Shown here: positions 1-11,705 of the stretch, in pieces
Layout of the letters: the number at the start of each line of letters is the position of its first letter
How positions within the stretch are numbered: the stretch's first letter is position 1
From: Ambrosia x helenae
Taxonomy: Eukaryota; Streptophyta; Magnoliopsida; Asterales; Asteraceae
DNA: 64,000 nt
Direction of reading: 5' to 3'
NCBI GenBank assembly: GCA_030844895.1
Contig: JAUTDX010000063.1
Span: 372,001 to 436,000, forward strand
Translations under genes and position numbers: made by a program
Notes under the pieces: model-generated
What the model was told of the DNA's origin: nothing
Databases searched by the model: none
The model's input: the letters and a program-made list of their open reading frames with translations, nothing else

Positions 1-2383
1 CATAAAATGCTGGTGAGTTCACAGGTTTTATAATAAGCGTTTCGTAAATCCTTTGAAAACCGTTACCGTTACTACTATGTTGTGTGAACGCTAGCTAGGC
101 GTTAAGTTAATTACTACTACGGTTGAAACCATTGCTGACTGTGTTTGTTACTGTGTGGTACCCCTCGGACTACCGTCATCCCCGGTAGGCCCTGTGTGTT
201 TGAGACAATATGCACCCGCCCGGCCTCCAGCCGTCGAGTGGGGTTTGTCAGACCCAATAGCGCTATCCACATTTCCCCGCTACATACCCGTATTAGTGGT
301 TTCCTTGGGATTTAGATGAGCCGTATAGTAATATAAAGATAGCAATAGTATAACTTGAAATCATGTGTTAAAAGTGTGTAAGCATGTTTCTCCCCCGAAA
401 ACAAAACTAATAAAAGTGGGGCCGTGAAACTCACGTTATAGTGCGTCCTCAGTAGTACAGAAATCCGATACGTGTGTGATAGTCCCTACTAGTGGCGACC
501 TATCAACGAGTTTACATAAGTGTGATGACTACTAACCCGAAGGCTAATCAGTCCCCAAATTGTCCAGACCGTGACTGTGTATGTTGAAAACATGTTTAAA
601 CGTTAAACCGACCAAACCAGACAAAACCCGACATCCCATTGGTGACCCGACATCCCACGTGTTAGCCACATACAAGATTTCATGCACATATGCAATTAAA
701 CACTTAGCATGCGCAAACATTCACCCTATCTAGCATAATGCCCAATTAACGCATAAACAAGTCCGAACACGTGTTACCAAGTTAATAGACATGTCACGGT
801 CTTCCTAACATGTTCCTAGGCGTCAATCCGTGTTTCGGGATGTTAAAATATACATACAGCAGCATTACACGCGATTAGGAATCAAACATGTGATTAGGAA
901 AAGTCAACTAGTGATTAGGAGAGTCAAACTAGTGAATAGGATTGTAATCACTAGTAAAAGTGGGGATTAGGATTGTATTCACTAGTTGTTGGGGCGAATA
1001 GGCTTCTATTCGCATGAACTTCAGGCGATTAGGAGCTAATCGCCTATAACACTGGCGATTAGAACTCCTACTCGCTAGTACAGGTCTGTTCCATCCTTTT
1101 TGCGCGTTTAATCCTCCAAATCAGATCTGGAACATGTGTAAACACCCAATACCCAACCCAAAACATTAACCCAACTACTTCAAGCAAAAACCCCTAATTT
1201 ATCATCACCCTAGCCGCCCCGAATGCACGCGGTTTCCCAAAATAGCATAACATGCATGTAAGCATCACATCAACATGTAAAACTTACCCTAAATAGCAAA
1301 TACTCTGATTTCATCACATACCGACGTTATCCGACATTATCCTACTGTTCTAGCATCATCCTAGAGTAAACCCTATCCTTAAATAATCAACAAAACACAA
1401 CATATCATCATCAATCCACCATAATCGCCCAAACGGGTCACAACGCCTAATATCAATATTACACATCTATGAACCTTCAAATTCCTAGATTATCATCATA
1501 TTAACTTATCTAGATCAGAAACATATCAATAACACAAGAACAATCATGTTTAAACGATAAAAATCCTATCTTGCATGAATACATCTCATATAATAAGTAT
1601 AGATGTGTGGGTTTGTTTTAAAACTGATTTTAATAAGTTTTTAAAGACACAAACGTTTATAAATCAGGTCTGGACCTTTAGGGATCAAAATAATATTATT
1701 ATAAAGGTTTGGGATGAAGAACACACCTTGAAATGGTGAGATTATGGGTTGTAAGACTTGAAAATATGATTTCTTGCTCAAAAACGTGTTACAGAGGTTG
1801 GATAAGGTGTGGGGTGGCTTTGGGGTGTATTAGGGTTTCACAAATAATGTTTTGAAACATAAGGGTGGTATTTATAGGCGTTTTTAGTCGTGACCTGCAG
1901 TATAGGCGAGTACGGAACTGTTACTGGCGATTAGGGTCCTACTCGCTAGTAACAACTAGCATTTAGCCCCTACTCGCCCCAAGGGGCCTCCTACTCGCCT
2001 ATAGCCTAAGTACCCGAGTTTTTGGCGCGTTAAACCCTATTTTAACATATATAAACACGTATTCACATACCGGCAAGTCATATAATGATTACAAACATAT
2101 AATGTATGATAACTAACACGTTCCCATCCGTTCACCAATTCCCGGGACTCGAGATTTACGTGTGTGCGTTAAACCCGGCGATTCTACAAATCACCCATTC
2201 GTGTTCACATGGTTATGGACCGACTCCCAATGATCCCGTGGATCATTGTAACGACTCCTGATGATTCCCGAAACCATCATAACGACTCAACTGACCTAGT
2301 TAAGTATGTTTTGAAAACGTTTTTTCGCTAAGGTAGACTTATGTGTTTTATAAAATGTTAACCTAAACGTGCCGGGTGTCACA
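1..2383 (-). mobile_element. Tekay-like Ty3/gypsy LTR, truncated by the window start
   Basis: The block aligns in content and order with the LTR at 54657-57257: the GCTGGTGAGTT start, the GAGACAATATGCACCCGCC block, the GCGATTAGG palindrome array and the terminal GGGTGTCACA. It is clearly diverged from that copy. Position 1 corresponds to about 54953 of the other LTR, so roughly 300 bp are missing. The edge at 2383 is the outer edge of a minus-strand 5' LTR, and no primer site or polypurine tract follows it. It is therefore either the 5' LTR of an element extending left of the window or a solo LTR. A minus-strand TATA box (CTATAAATAC) lies at 1868-1877, between two palindrome clusters (about 868-1078 and 1908-2002). 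Confidence 0.85.
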
Positions 2384-2713
2384 ACAAACATGTGATTTTG
2401 ATTATGACTATCTTTTTTTCCACTTGAGGTGGATTGAAATATACCTTTGAACTTTTTATGCGTAATAACATTGTAACAAATTAAACATTATACCGATTAA
2501 AAATCTAAATGCTTTTATTTTTTAAAATTACATCATATTTAGGCGTAGTTCTTAGATAAAGATTGTAAGAAGGTATAAAAGTGTCATATATGTACGTAAT
2601 TTTTCCTTCAACTTTCAAATACAAGACGATTGTGCAATGAGGTCTATTTCTCTCTGTAACATAGCAAAACACTATTATATTGTTTTAATAGTTTTCTATT
2701 TAAAAATTAGTTA

Positions 2714-3066
2714 GACCGCCCGTAGTGGGGCGTGACTTTTCAAAATTTTTACTAAAATAGCGCCCCCAACACCGGAACAGGGGGGCGCCATTTTTAAAAA
2801 AGGGGCAAGGGCTCTATATTTATAACGCCTGAAACACATTGATCTATCCAATGAAATCGTGACACCTCATACTATCTATTTATTATTATTATTTTATTAT
2901 TTTTTTAATTTAAAAGATATAATAAAATATTAATAGGGGCTTTATATATAAAGCCCCTACCACTACACCCCTTTTTTTCAGTTTCTCTCTCCATGCTGAC
3001 TCAGCTGCCACGTAAACCAATCAGAAAGGGGGGCTTTATATATAAAGCCCCCCACTACGCATGGTC
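2714..3066. mobile_element. PIF/Harbinger-type MITE, TTA target duplication
   Basis: The ends are GACCGCCCGTAGTGGGG and CCCCACTACGCATGGTC, which are inverted repeats. Perfect TTA duplications flank them at 2711-2713 and 3067-3069. A three-base TTA duplication is characteristic of PIF/Harbinger. The 353-bp element shares its ends and its GCGCCCCC...GGGGGCGCC and GGGGCTTTATATATAAAGCCCC subterminal palindromes with the 740-bp element at 37753-38492, which lies in the opposite orientation. It has no coding capacity and looks like an internal deletion derivative. Confidence 0.85.
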
Positions 3067-3266
3067 TTATACTTCGATAACGCGTATATGACATGGTTGG
3101 GCTATATTCAAACTTCCATAAAACATATTTCCAAATTCCAATGTATGAGAAAAGAACAGGCTATAGTGTGTCAAACTTGCCTAGAGCCTGAACGTCCTAG
3201 GCCATAAGTTTTTCTAATTTATTCTTTAAACGATTTTGTTCCATTCAACGATAGGCAGTTATGATT

Positions 3267-3358
3267 ATAGATTTTTGCCTATATGTATATAACTAGGTTA
3301 GAATCATGCACGATAGATTTTTGCCTATATGTATATAACTAGGTTAGAATCATGCACG
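3267..3358. repeat. Two-copy 46-bp tandem repeat
   Basis: Two direct copies of a 46-bp unit starting ATAGATTTTTGCC begin at 3267 and 3313. They look identical by eye. It is a simple local duplication with no associated gene. Confidence 0.9.
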
Positions 3359-3427
3359 AGATTCCTAATATTATTATTCATAATGAATATAGATTATTAT
3401 ATAAAGAAAATAACTTACGGTGTTATT

Positions 3428-4982
3428 CAGTGGCGGATCCAGAAATTTTTTTCACTGGGTTCCTTTTTTAGATGCTCTAATTTCATATGACCAAACATAA
3501 AAAAAAATCGGGTCGGTACATTGGTTCGGTTCGGGTCGTTTTAGGGGTTCGGGTCGATTTAGGTTTCAACCGGTTAAAATTTAGCATCCCTAAAATAACT
3601 AATACGATAATAACCAAAACTATAACTAACCTTTAATTGTTTGTCCAACTATGGCTTTTACGACAGCAAGAGACCAACTCATTCCAGCACAGGTCCCACT
3701 TTAATGTGATCCTGCACAAATAACACAAGTAAATAATGCATTAACTTTTAAATAAAACAGTTGTTTACTTTAATTCCCGTACAAAAAAATTCAATATCAC
3801 ATGATTTACCCAAAAAAGCAACAGTTTTAACTCAGGAATACAAAATGATGCGGTTATAAGGAAGCAATAATATATAAAGACTCAATGTTTTTACCAAAGC
3901 AAAACAATATTTGTCTGAAATCTGAGAATGATTGCAAGAAGCATAAACAACTCCAATCCGAAAGTAACCTTAGATGATTGCTCGTGAGATTCAGCAAATG
4001 ATATTGAAACCTGCAAAAACTAAAATGGTTAATAATGTTTGTTGTGTAATACAAGTATACAACAAACCATTCAAGAGCTTATACTAGTATTAAAACAGTA
4101 AACCATTTATTCAGTTGCATATATTTAGTTTCCAAATTCAAAAGTAATAATTTTGAACGATAGAATAAGAATAGAAATAGTCCATCAAGTTAGGTAGGTG
4201 AGTGCAGTTCCTATCTACTAATTCATCAGAAACATGAATTTGCAATGCCCACTATATAACATTTGGGGAAAGCGATTTATAAGTATCTTAGAATATCAAA
4301 ATATGCACAACTTAAAAACACATCTTAAACAGTTTGTGTTACTTCATTTCAATGCAAACCAAGTTAAAGCATAATAATCAAAAAGTGAAAAAGACTAGTT
4401 GTATTTGTTCAAATTTAATTCAGTTATGTATAAATCCTAGATTTATTTCACATATCTTAACAAGTTAATGAAACTAAAGTAATAAATAATGATATTCACA
4501 AATCCTAGATTAGGTAATTAAGTTCATACCTTTGAGGGATTGAAGCTTTGATTCAGGTAACAAGAGGCTGATGAGTGATGAGGGCAGAGGGCTGAGGCGG
4601 AGAGCAGGAGGAGCCGAGGAGGAGGGATTGAAGCTTTGATTCAGTTATGTATGTTTGTTCGGGCTGCTGTTGCCTGCTGTATGTATGTTTTTGTTTGGAA
4701 TTTGAAAGGGGGAAGAGGAGTTTTACCCTAGGTCTGAATAAAAAAAAAAAAAACAAAGTTAGACCAAAAAATAATAAAAAGCGTGAAAGAGGAATCGAAC
4801 CTGAATCCTTGTAAAGGTTATGTAGGATTTCAACCATTGGAGCACCTTGAACTTTTAGTAATGGGTTCCTTTCTATTTTTTCTTATGGGTTCCTTTCCAA
4901 TTTTATATATACATTAACACTAAAAATTAAAAACCGAATGGGTTCCCGGGAACCCGTTTGATGAAGCCTAGATCCGCCCCTG
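3428..4982. mobile_element. Non-autonomous hAT element with 8-bp TSD
   Basis: The terminal inverted repeats are CAGTGGCGGATCCAG on the left and CTAGATCCGCCCCTG on the right. They are flanked by the perfect 8-bp duplication GTGTTATT (3420-3427 and 4983-4990), the hAT hallmark. The interior is 1,555 bp and AT-rich, with no transposase. Next to each end is a GGGTTCC-type motif. The stretch near 4790-4860 contains a tRNA-like internal promoter module on the minus strand. A second, shorter element with related ends and its own 8-bp TSD lies at 27597-28266. Confidence 0.9.
4781..4856 (-). other. tRNA-like sequence with Pol III B box inside the hAT element
   Basis: Read on the minus strand, a possible A box (TGCTCCAATGG) is followed about 35 bases later by a perfect B box, GGTTCGATTCC, and then by a T-rich stretch that could terminate Pol III. 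It does not fold into a complete tRNA by eye because no matching acceptor stem is seen. It is either a captured tRNA-derived SINE head or a decayed tRNA. Confidence 0.45.
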
Positions 4983-5298
4983 GTGTTATTTAATTATTGA
5001 CATATTCGAATGAATGAATATTCTAAATATCTTGACACGATATCTTTCTATATATTTTACTAATGACTGTTAGTTACAAATAAGTTTTCAACATATACGT
5101 TTTCATATACGAATTATATGATTAGTTTAAATATATTATATTTTGTGTCGACTAACACATTAAAGGTAAACGTTGTTGATGATAAAAAAATGATTATACT
5201 TGACAATAAAAACGCAAATCTACAAAATATAAACATTTCAATTAAAGTGCCAAAATTAATGGACTACATAAAGACTCATTTAAAGGTAGATGTTACCA

Positions 5299-5408
5299 CC
5301 ATTGGGGTTGGTGGTCCAGTGACAAGGCAAAACCTTTTAATACACTAAAAGTGTGAGGTCTTGAGTTCAAGTCTCACAAGGAGCAAGAAATTCGTCTTTA
5401 AAAAAAAA
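5299..5408 (+). mobile_element. tRNA-derived SINE with target-site duplication
   Basis: The unit has an A-box-like start (GGTGGTCCAGTGACAAGGC), a B-box-like GAGTTCAAGTCTC and a terminal A-tract. It is bracketed by the 14-bp direct repeat GGTAGATGTTACCA (5285-5298 and 5409-5422). This layout is diagnostic of target-primed retrotransposition by a plant SINE. The body is about 110 bp and non-coding. Confidence 0.85.
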
Positions 5409-5422
5409 GGTAGATGTTACCA

Positions 5423-5700
5423 ATGTCCAACATAATATTAACATGCAATACCAAAACAAACAACCAAGTACCATGGAAAAATAAAACCCAACATAATTTG
5501 ATACCTGCATTGCTAACTTCACATAGTAGTCATTGTTTAGACTAAGGGTCTGTTTGGTATGAGGTAATGGAATAGAGAGGGAATGGAATGGACGGGGTAA
5601 TGGAATGGACAAGGTAATGAAATGGATCATTACCGTTCCATGTCTTGTTTGGTTGCCATGTGGGAATGAAACAAATGGACTAATCACTATTCATGGGATT
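5423..5700. other. Intergenic stretch with GGAATGGA-rich repeat
   Basis: No gene is supported. From about 5545 the sequence is a degenerate GGTAATGGAATGGA repeat beginning AAGGGTCTGTTTGGTATG. This resembles one end of a Tourist-like MITE, but I could not identify a matching opposite end or a TSD. Confidence 0.4.
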
Positions 5701-7850
5701 AGGTTAGCTCACAAGTGCATGGGTTTTTACACACCATGGGTACACTCATGAGTCCTCCTAGTTCCTATCAAGACACTCACAAGACCAAAGACTAAGTGAT
5801 TTGTTAATTAGACCATTAAACAAAGTTTTAAATAGTAAGAATTATTAAGAGCACAAAACACCACTTTAAAATAAAAGATAAACTATATTAATTCATACCA
5901 AGTTTCTATCCTCACCTTAACAGCACCAATAGAAATCTAGCCTAGCATGGTTGATACAACAAGCTCACAAGGTTGGGTTTGTGTACAAGACATGCTGGAA
6001 GGTTATATGGAGATTTCTAAGGGTTTTGGATGATTTTGGGGTGTTTCTCTCTTACTCAAGGTGTTTATGGAGTGATCCCAGGCTCCAAGGGACACCTCTA
6101 AACCTCAAAGGGGGCAGAAACTTCGTGGAGAAGTGTTGGTTTGCGAGTGGGAAGGGATGCTCCAAAATGTGGGGTGGAGGCCTCTATTTATAGGCATTTC
6201 AGCTCCAGCACGCTATCGAAAACGTTCTGGCACGCCCATGCTACTGTTGCAGAGTCCTTGCATGCAGAATTGTCTGTACTTAGGGTTAGGGGTGAGCATA
6301 ATTGTACCGGACCGAAAAAAAACTGAGAACCGACCCGAAAACCTATTGAAACCGAACCGGGTATATTTTTTAGGTTCTGAATTCGGTTCCTGTAAATCCA
6401 TCCATCCGGTTCTCGGGTCGGGTCGGTCCAGAAATAGATTAAAACCGAATAAAACCGACTGGACCGATTTTATACATAATTAGCTCCAATTTAGGCGCCA
6501 AATCATGGGCCAAATTCACAGGGCTGGACAGCCACACATACCCATATATAAGCCTACCTTTGACCTAAAAAATAATCATAAACTTCCTATTCTAAGGTTG
6601 CCGATCTGCCCTACTGCAAGACTGCAGCACTCCTGCGACCATCTTCCAACCTACACAATCGATTTAGAAACTGTGAGTTTGACCTGTATTATTAAACATA
6701 TTGCATGTATATTCCAACTATTGATTCATGTCTTTATTGTAAGTGATATTTGAGGAGTTATAATGTTCACCTTTAACAATTGTAAGTGATGTTAACACAT
6801 ATATAAATTAGTATCCTTTCCTCAGCATGTAGTTTACCTGCACATATATATGGGATCACATATTCACATTAGCAAAAAAAGGACTAAGGATAAACCTATT
6901 TTGTCCATTAGCAAAAAGTAGTACTAACACATTAGCAAAAAAAAGTAGTACCTGCACATATATATATGGGATCACATAAACCTATATCTTTCTCTAGCAT
7001 GTTTAACAAACAAATGCACGTTACATGGACTTTTGTCCCAAACTACATCTGGAACAAGGAGAAAACGGGTTGGTTTTGTGTGTGTGGGGTATGTACCTAG
7101 AGAAGAGTTCGCTAACACGCCATAGGCGCCACAGATTCGAACATTATGTAAGGAATGAGGGCATGAAATTAAAGATTGCAGATGGTATTTCTAAGTATTC
7201 TGGATACTGTGTTAAAGCCTTTATGGACCGACTGATAATTTGATGTAAATGTAGTTGGGTTTTGGTTCGGGTATTCCTCTATGGACCGACTGGAACCGAC
7301 TTCTCAGGACCGAAGACCGACCCGTATTAAGGTTCCATATCTCAGTTCTGATTTTGTAGGGTGTTCGGGTTTCGGGTCGGGTCGGGTAATGATCGGGTTG
7401 GGTCGGGTAATGATCGGGTCGGGTCGGTTCCTTGGCTTTGCTCACCCCTACTTAGGGTTGGCACGCCCGTGCCAGAGGGGATGGCATGCCCGTGCTTGCT
7501 GTTAATTGTAACCGTCTTGTCAGTCTTGGTCGGTTTTTTGCCTTGGAGAACACGCTGGAGTAAAGCACGGCCGTGCCGTACACCTGAGCACGCCCGTGCA
7601 CTTCCTGAAACTCTGAAATTGACCTCTGTTGACTTGGAAATGTTGGCTTGTTGACCCGGGAAGGTTGCACGGCCGTGCCATGTCGGGCAGAGTTTCAAAG
7701 TCTTCAAATCTTCATCTGTTTTGTGCCGTTTTGTGTGGGTTTTCACTTCTTTTCATCATCGGTCCTCCGAACCTGCAATTATCAACAAAGAAAGATAAAT
7801 CCTGATAAAACAAAGATAAAAGCACGTTTAAGAGTATAAAACATATGATA
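5701..7850 (-). mobile_element. Probable second LTR-like block, split by a hAT insertion
   Basis: A minus-strand TATA box (CTATAAATAG, 6184-6193) and a cluster of GGCACGCCCATGC, GCACGGCCGTGCC and GCACGCCCGTGCA motifs (6228-6240 and 7459-7680) give the same architecture as the Tekay LTRs: a promoter next to an array of short palindromes. The array is interrupted at 6287 by a hAT element. No clear LTR ends, primer site or coding region were found, so the class and borders are inferred. Confidence 0.4.
6287..7450. mobile_element. Non-autonomous hAT element with 8-bp TSD
   Basis: A perfect 12-bp inverted repeat, TAGGGGTGAGCA and TGCTCACCCCTA, is flanked by the 8-bp duplication CTTAGGGT (6279-6286 and 7451-7458). 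The subterminal regions are rich in CCGACCCG and CGGGTCGG repeats in mirrored orientation, so the two ends could pair. The central part contains no transposase. The insertion splits the LTR-like block at 5701-7850. Confidence 0.9.
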
Positions 7851-8984
7851 ATTATATGTGAAAACATATCAAATATAATATGTTTTTTACGGGTTGTTTA
7901 TTTTTTTAAAAAACCAAACCCGACCTCGCAACCGGAATCAATTCTATTTCTAAAAATACGTCACCATTTCTCTCTCTCTTATAGTAGTTAGGCTGTTCAT
8001 GGGCTATGGTTGGTATGAACCCGATCGAGACATAGCAGTTTTTGTAATTGGGCTACCTAATGGGCTGATATAATTTTAATTATAATAGTTTTGGGCTTCA
8101 AGCCTGCAAGTATACTAATCCAATTGTTGGCCCGATGTTGTAACATGTTGGATTGTTTGGTGTAATCCAGTGATGTATCCTATTGTTTGCCCTCATACCG
8201 CTATTTTGTCAAGTATACTAATCCAAATCAAACATTAAGTAACTATTAAAAAATAATGTAATTGCCAAGACATAAAGAGTTAAAATGTATAAAAATTGCC
8301 AAGACATAAAGAGTTAAAATGTATAAACATAAAAGCTCGAAACAAAATATAAAACATACAAATTCAAAACGATTAAAACATAAATAAAGATCCAAACATG
8401 TCTTTAGTTGATTAGGGTTCGCAATCCAGAAAAGGGTGTTGAAGTATCTTGCCTTGTGGATTAGTTAATCGTTTTGAATTTGTGGATTAGATGTTTTAGT
8501 GGTGAAATATAAACATAAAACGGTATGTATTTAGAGTTTGTGAATTTGTGGATCAGATGGTGGAGCGTGTTTTAGTGTTTATCGATCTTAGACAATTGCT
8601 CACTAAAATTTTCAATAGGATTGGGAGTTCGGCATAGAGTTCCCTTCATTTATGACACCATTACCGAGTTATCCATCTCAGCGTCTAGTGCAGCATGATA
8701 TATAAAACATATACTCCTACCTTAAGCTCACGTATGCTTGATATATAAAACATAGACTCCTACCTTAAGCTTACATATGCTCATAGAGAGTCATTGAAAT
8801 TTGTAACCGCTTGCCATTAGAATAAGTTTTTTTGAAGAGAAATCTATTCCATGAACACCCTATTCTAACTTTAAGCTCACATATGCTCAAATGAGCTAGT
8901 AGGTAAGTAGGATAATATCATCTTAATGAACTACAAATTATTTCTTTAAAAAATAAATTAGCAAACGAAAATCATTAAAGAAAA
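7851..8984. other. AT-rich intergenic DNA with two short tandem duplications
   Basis: No gene is seen. A 35-bp direct duplication (unit TTGCCAAGACATAAAG...) lies at about 8261-8330. A 43-bp duplication (GATATATAAAACAT...) lies at 8697-8782, with a few mismatches between copies. The stretch ends at the CTAG of the Helitron beginning at 8985. Confidence 0.7.
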
Positions 8985-9802
8985 CTAGTGGGAATGCCCG
9001 CGCGTTGCGGCGGGTGTCCCACGTTATATCTAATTCTGTGATGATGTATGTTACAAATCGCCACCCATTCTGGGTTTCTAACATTTTATTGTTAGCTGAT
9101 GATTACAGAACAGAAACATTGTTCATGTAACCTAACTTTTCAAACACTTAAAACACTTTACCTCTTTCGTTCCTTCTCTCATGAGCTGAAGTTTCTTCCT
9201 TTGGAACGATATAGGAACAAAACTTCAAAAGTGATAGTAATTTATTAGTAAACTATGTATCATGCTTCATATCTCCAATATCATGGTCACTAAGTTGGCC
9301 GTTCGGGAACTTTTCAAGTGGGTACTCGATCATATATGCTAGTGGCTTGTGTGAAGCACGTCAATTTTAGAATACTAAAGCATACAGGCTACTGCGTCTC
9401 TCGAGTAGGCAAAAAGTGAGGTCTAGATTAACGTAATGCATGTTTCAAAAATTTAACAACAAATGCTTTAGTTTTCCATTTTGTTGTAAACAACATTTAT
9501 AAAGCAAAGACCAGGTACGGAGCATGATTTTGTCATGTTAGATGCAAGAAGATTTCACATGATGGAAAAACATATTAAATAGACGACAAAGAGCAATACA
9601 ATAAGAGTTAGGAAAAAAGTACCCTATACATCCATCGTATATTTATTCACTTTCAGCTAAAAATCGGTATCACCTATCCAACATGTTGTGGCGTTGTGCA
9701 CCTCTAAATTTTGTACCCTTGAAGCAACAGGTTGTGTGAATGTCAACTTACTTCTAAAAGAATAAGAAGTTAACGCCCTGAAACTATTTACGCTTAGAAC
9801 AA

Positions 9803-10180
9803 TTAACAAACCAAACAATCAAACAACCTGAGCTTGACCTGAACCAGGGTCTTAGTTGGTGGTTGAACCATCTGTGCACCGGAACCACTACCAGCTTCAG
9901 GATTGATGTACTCATGGGTTAAGGTCTGGTTTCTTGAAGCAGATGAGCGATTTGACGGAAGAGAGAAAGCACAGTTGGAATCTTGATGTCCGTCAAAAAA
10001 TCCTCCCGGTACATGTGGCACTTTCAGATTGATGTAAGGAGGCGGGCTGTCCAAGTTAATCTGCCATGGAATAGCAGTGGCGGCAGTTTCGCGGTGGTAG
10101 TAGGTGGAGCTCTTGTGCTAGGCCAGTGAACCCTCCCTCTTGAGCATGATGAAAAGTCCACCAAAAACCTCCAGAATTAC
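9803..10180 (-). pseudogene. Captured SPL-like gene fragment in Helitron copy 1
   Basis: The minus strand encodes an interrupted protein fragment. Recognisable pieces, in order, are GGFTGLAQELH, then in another frame ATAIPWQINLDSPPPYINLK, PGGFFDGHQDSNCAFSLPSN and PTHEY-like residues. GLAQELH and SNCA(F/L)SL are reminiscent of the C-terminal region of SQUAMOSA promoter-binding-like (SPL) transcription factors. No SBP zinc domain is present. A frame change separates the two halves, so this is a gene fragment carried by the Helitron and not a working gene. The family assignment is by memory of motifs and is tentative. Confidence 0.4.
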
Positions 10181-11178
10181 CATTGTGTTCTGTATCAAAA
10201 CACATATAATTAGAAGTTTGACTTTTGTTGGTCAATGGACCATGTTTCAGTTACATTTAAGTAAGAAAATATGAATTCTAGATAGAAAATATTGACATCC
10301 AGGTTAGACTTTTAGCCAAATACATACGGGAAGACATTGGAGATTCGAGTTTAAAATGCAAACAACAATGTGGTGGATGTCAAAGGCGTAAAGCAAAAAA
10401 AATTCATTTAACAGGCTTGTTCCTTTTGTCCAACTACCACAGTTTTACTTTGGAGGTTAACTGTGTATGTTTCAGTCTCAAAATGACGTGAAATTAAGAA
10501 CTTTTCAAGTTTCTTTTATGCAGTATTTATTCAATCTAAAAACCACATAGTATTACCTTTTGAAGTCAACGATTAATGATTTAACCTCAAGATAACATGG
10601 AATCATAAACTTTTATAAGTTTTGAATAGAATTTGCCAACTGCATACATTAGAGTTATAGCAAAAACACTACCAGAGTACCAGTAGTTAAAAATGTTCTA
10701 AAACTTATAAGATACATGTTATGTCAATACTCAAAGTTCAACAAAAGTAACAAAAGTCAACTTTAAAAGTAGGACGCTTTTCGATTTTCTTTTGTTCTTT
10801 TTCAGACAATCGAAGAACTTTTGATCTCAAAAGTCTAAAAGTTTCATTTTTTATCATTGTTGGTCAATGACTCAATTCGTTCCAAAAATCGTACGATTTC
10901 ACTTTTAAAGTCATGTCTCAACCTCAAAATGATAAGAAAGTCTGAAGTTTCCCATTTTTGAAAAGAATTAGTGTCAGCTACATATAGAGAAACATTACCA
11001 AATGGAAAACATTGATATAATAGATAAAAATTTATAAAATCTAACTTTCAACTGACTTATTGAATTCATGTCAAACAACTATAGACCTATAATCTATTTC
11101 TTTATTGAACAAGATACAAGCTATTTGCAATGATAAATGGCAGGAAAATACAAAGAAATGTAGAAAACAGGGATTATC

Positions 11179-11705
11179 TATGGGCGAGAGCGCTTTGGTG
11201 GAATATTGGAAAATGGGTAAAGGTCCGTAGTTTGGAACAGGTAACTTTGGTGGCTGAATTATTGGAGACACATGGGTCTGTAGACGGGTCAAACAAGATG
11301 AAACAAGCCATATACGCGGTGGTCCAACTCGGCATTTGGAGGTTATGGATAGGCAGAAACGAAATTTTTTTTAAGGATGTAAACAAATCGACGCCAATGA
11401 TGCTAGAGGAAATCAAGTCGGAATCGTATTGGTGGCTTATCAAAAGGGCGAAGGTACCGGACGCGGACAAGACAAAATGGTGGAATTTCACAATCTTCGA
11501 CAACGGATAATGGGTCAAGTCAAGGGTTGGGAGTTGGGTGCCTTATGTAGTATGCTTCTGTGATTTTAGTTTTATTTTGAGGTCGTTGGCCCAGGTAGCC
11601 GCTTGCTAAATGTGCCGGGGCGATTTTGGGTGGATGTATGTGTAATCGTTTTTTATAGTTGAATGGAATGGTTGCGTTTGTTTGTTAAAAAAAAAAAGAA
11701 AAGAA
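11179..11705 (+). mobile_element. 5'-truncated LINE in Helitron copy 1
   Basis: The insert carries the C-terminal tail of a non-LTR reverse transcriptase protein (AVVQLGIWRLWIGRNEIFF..., ending at 11510), a 3' UTR of about 175 bp and an A-rich tail. It is bracketed by a perfect 17-bp duplication, AGAAAACAGGGATTATC (11162-11178 and 11706-11722). The 5' truncation, poly(A) and long TSD are the standard L1-type signature. The open frame that begins at 11130 includes host bases before the insertion. Confidence 0.88.

Noticed and set aside
5118..5348. A 76-residue frame
   Set aside because: It runs across the SINE and its target duplication and has no conserved features.
6141..7746. Several overlapping frames of 60-134 codons
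   Set aside because: They are produced by the low-complexity CGGGTCGG and GCACGGCCGTGC repeats on both strands and show no protein features.
11130..11510. A host protein-coding gene of 126 residues
   Set aside because: The frame is the tail of a LINE reverse-transcriptase protein. The LINE insertion starts at 11179, so the first residues are accidental.
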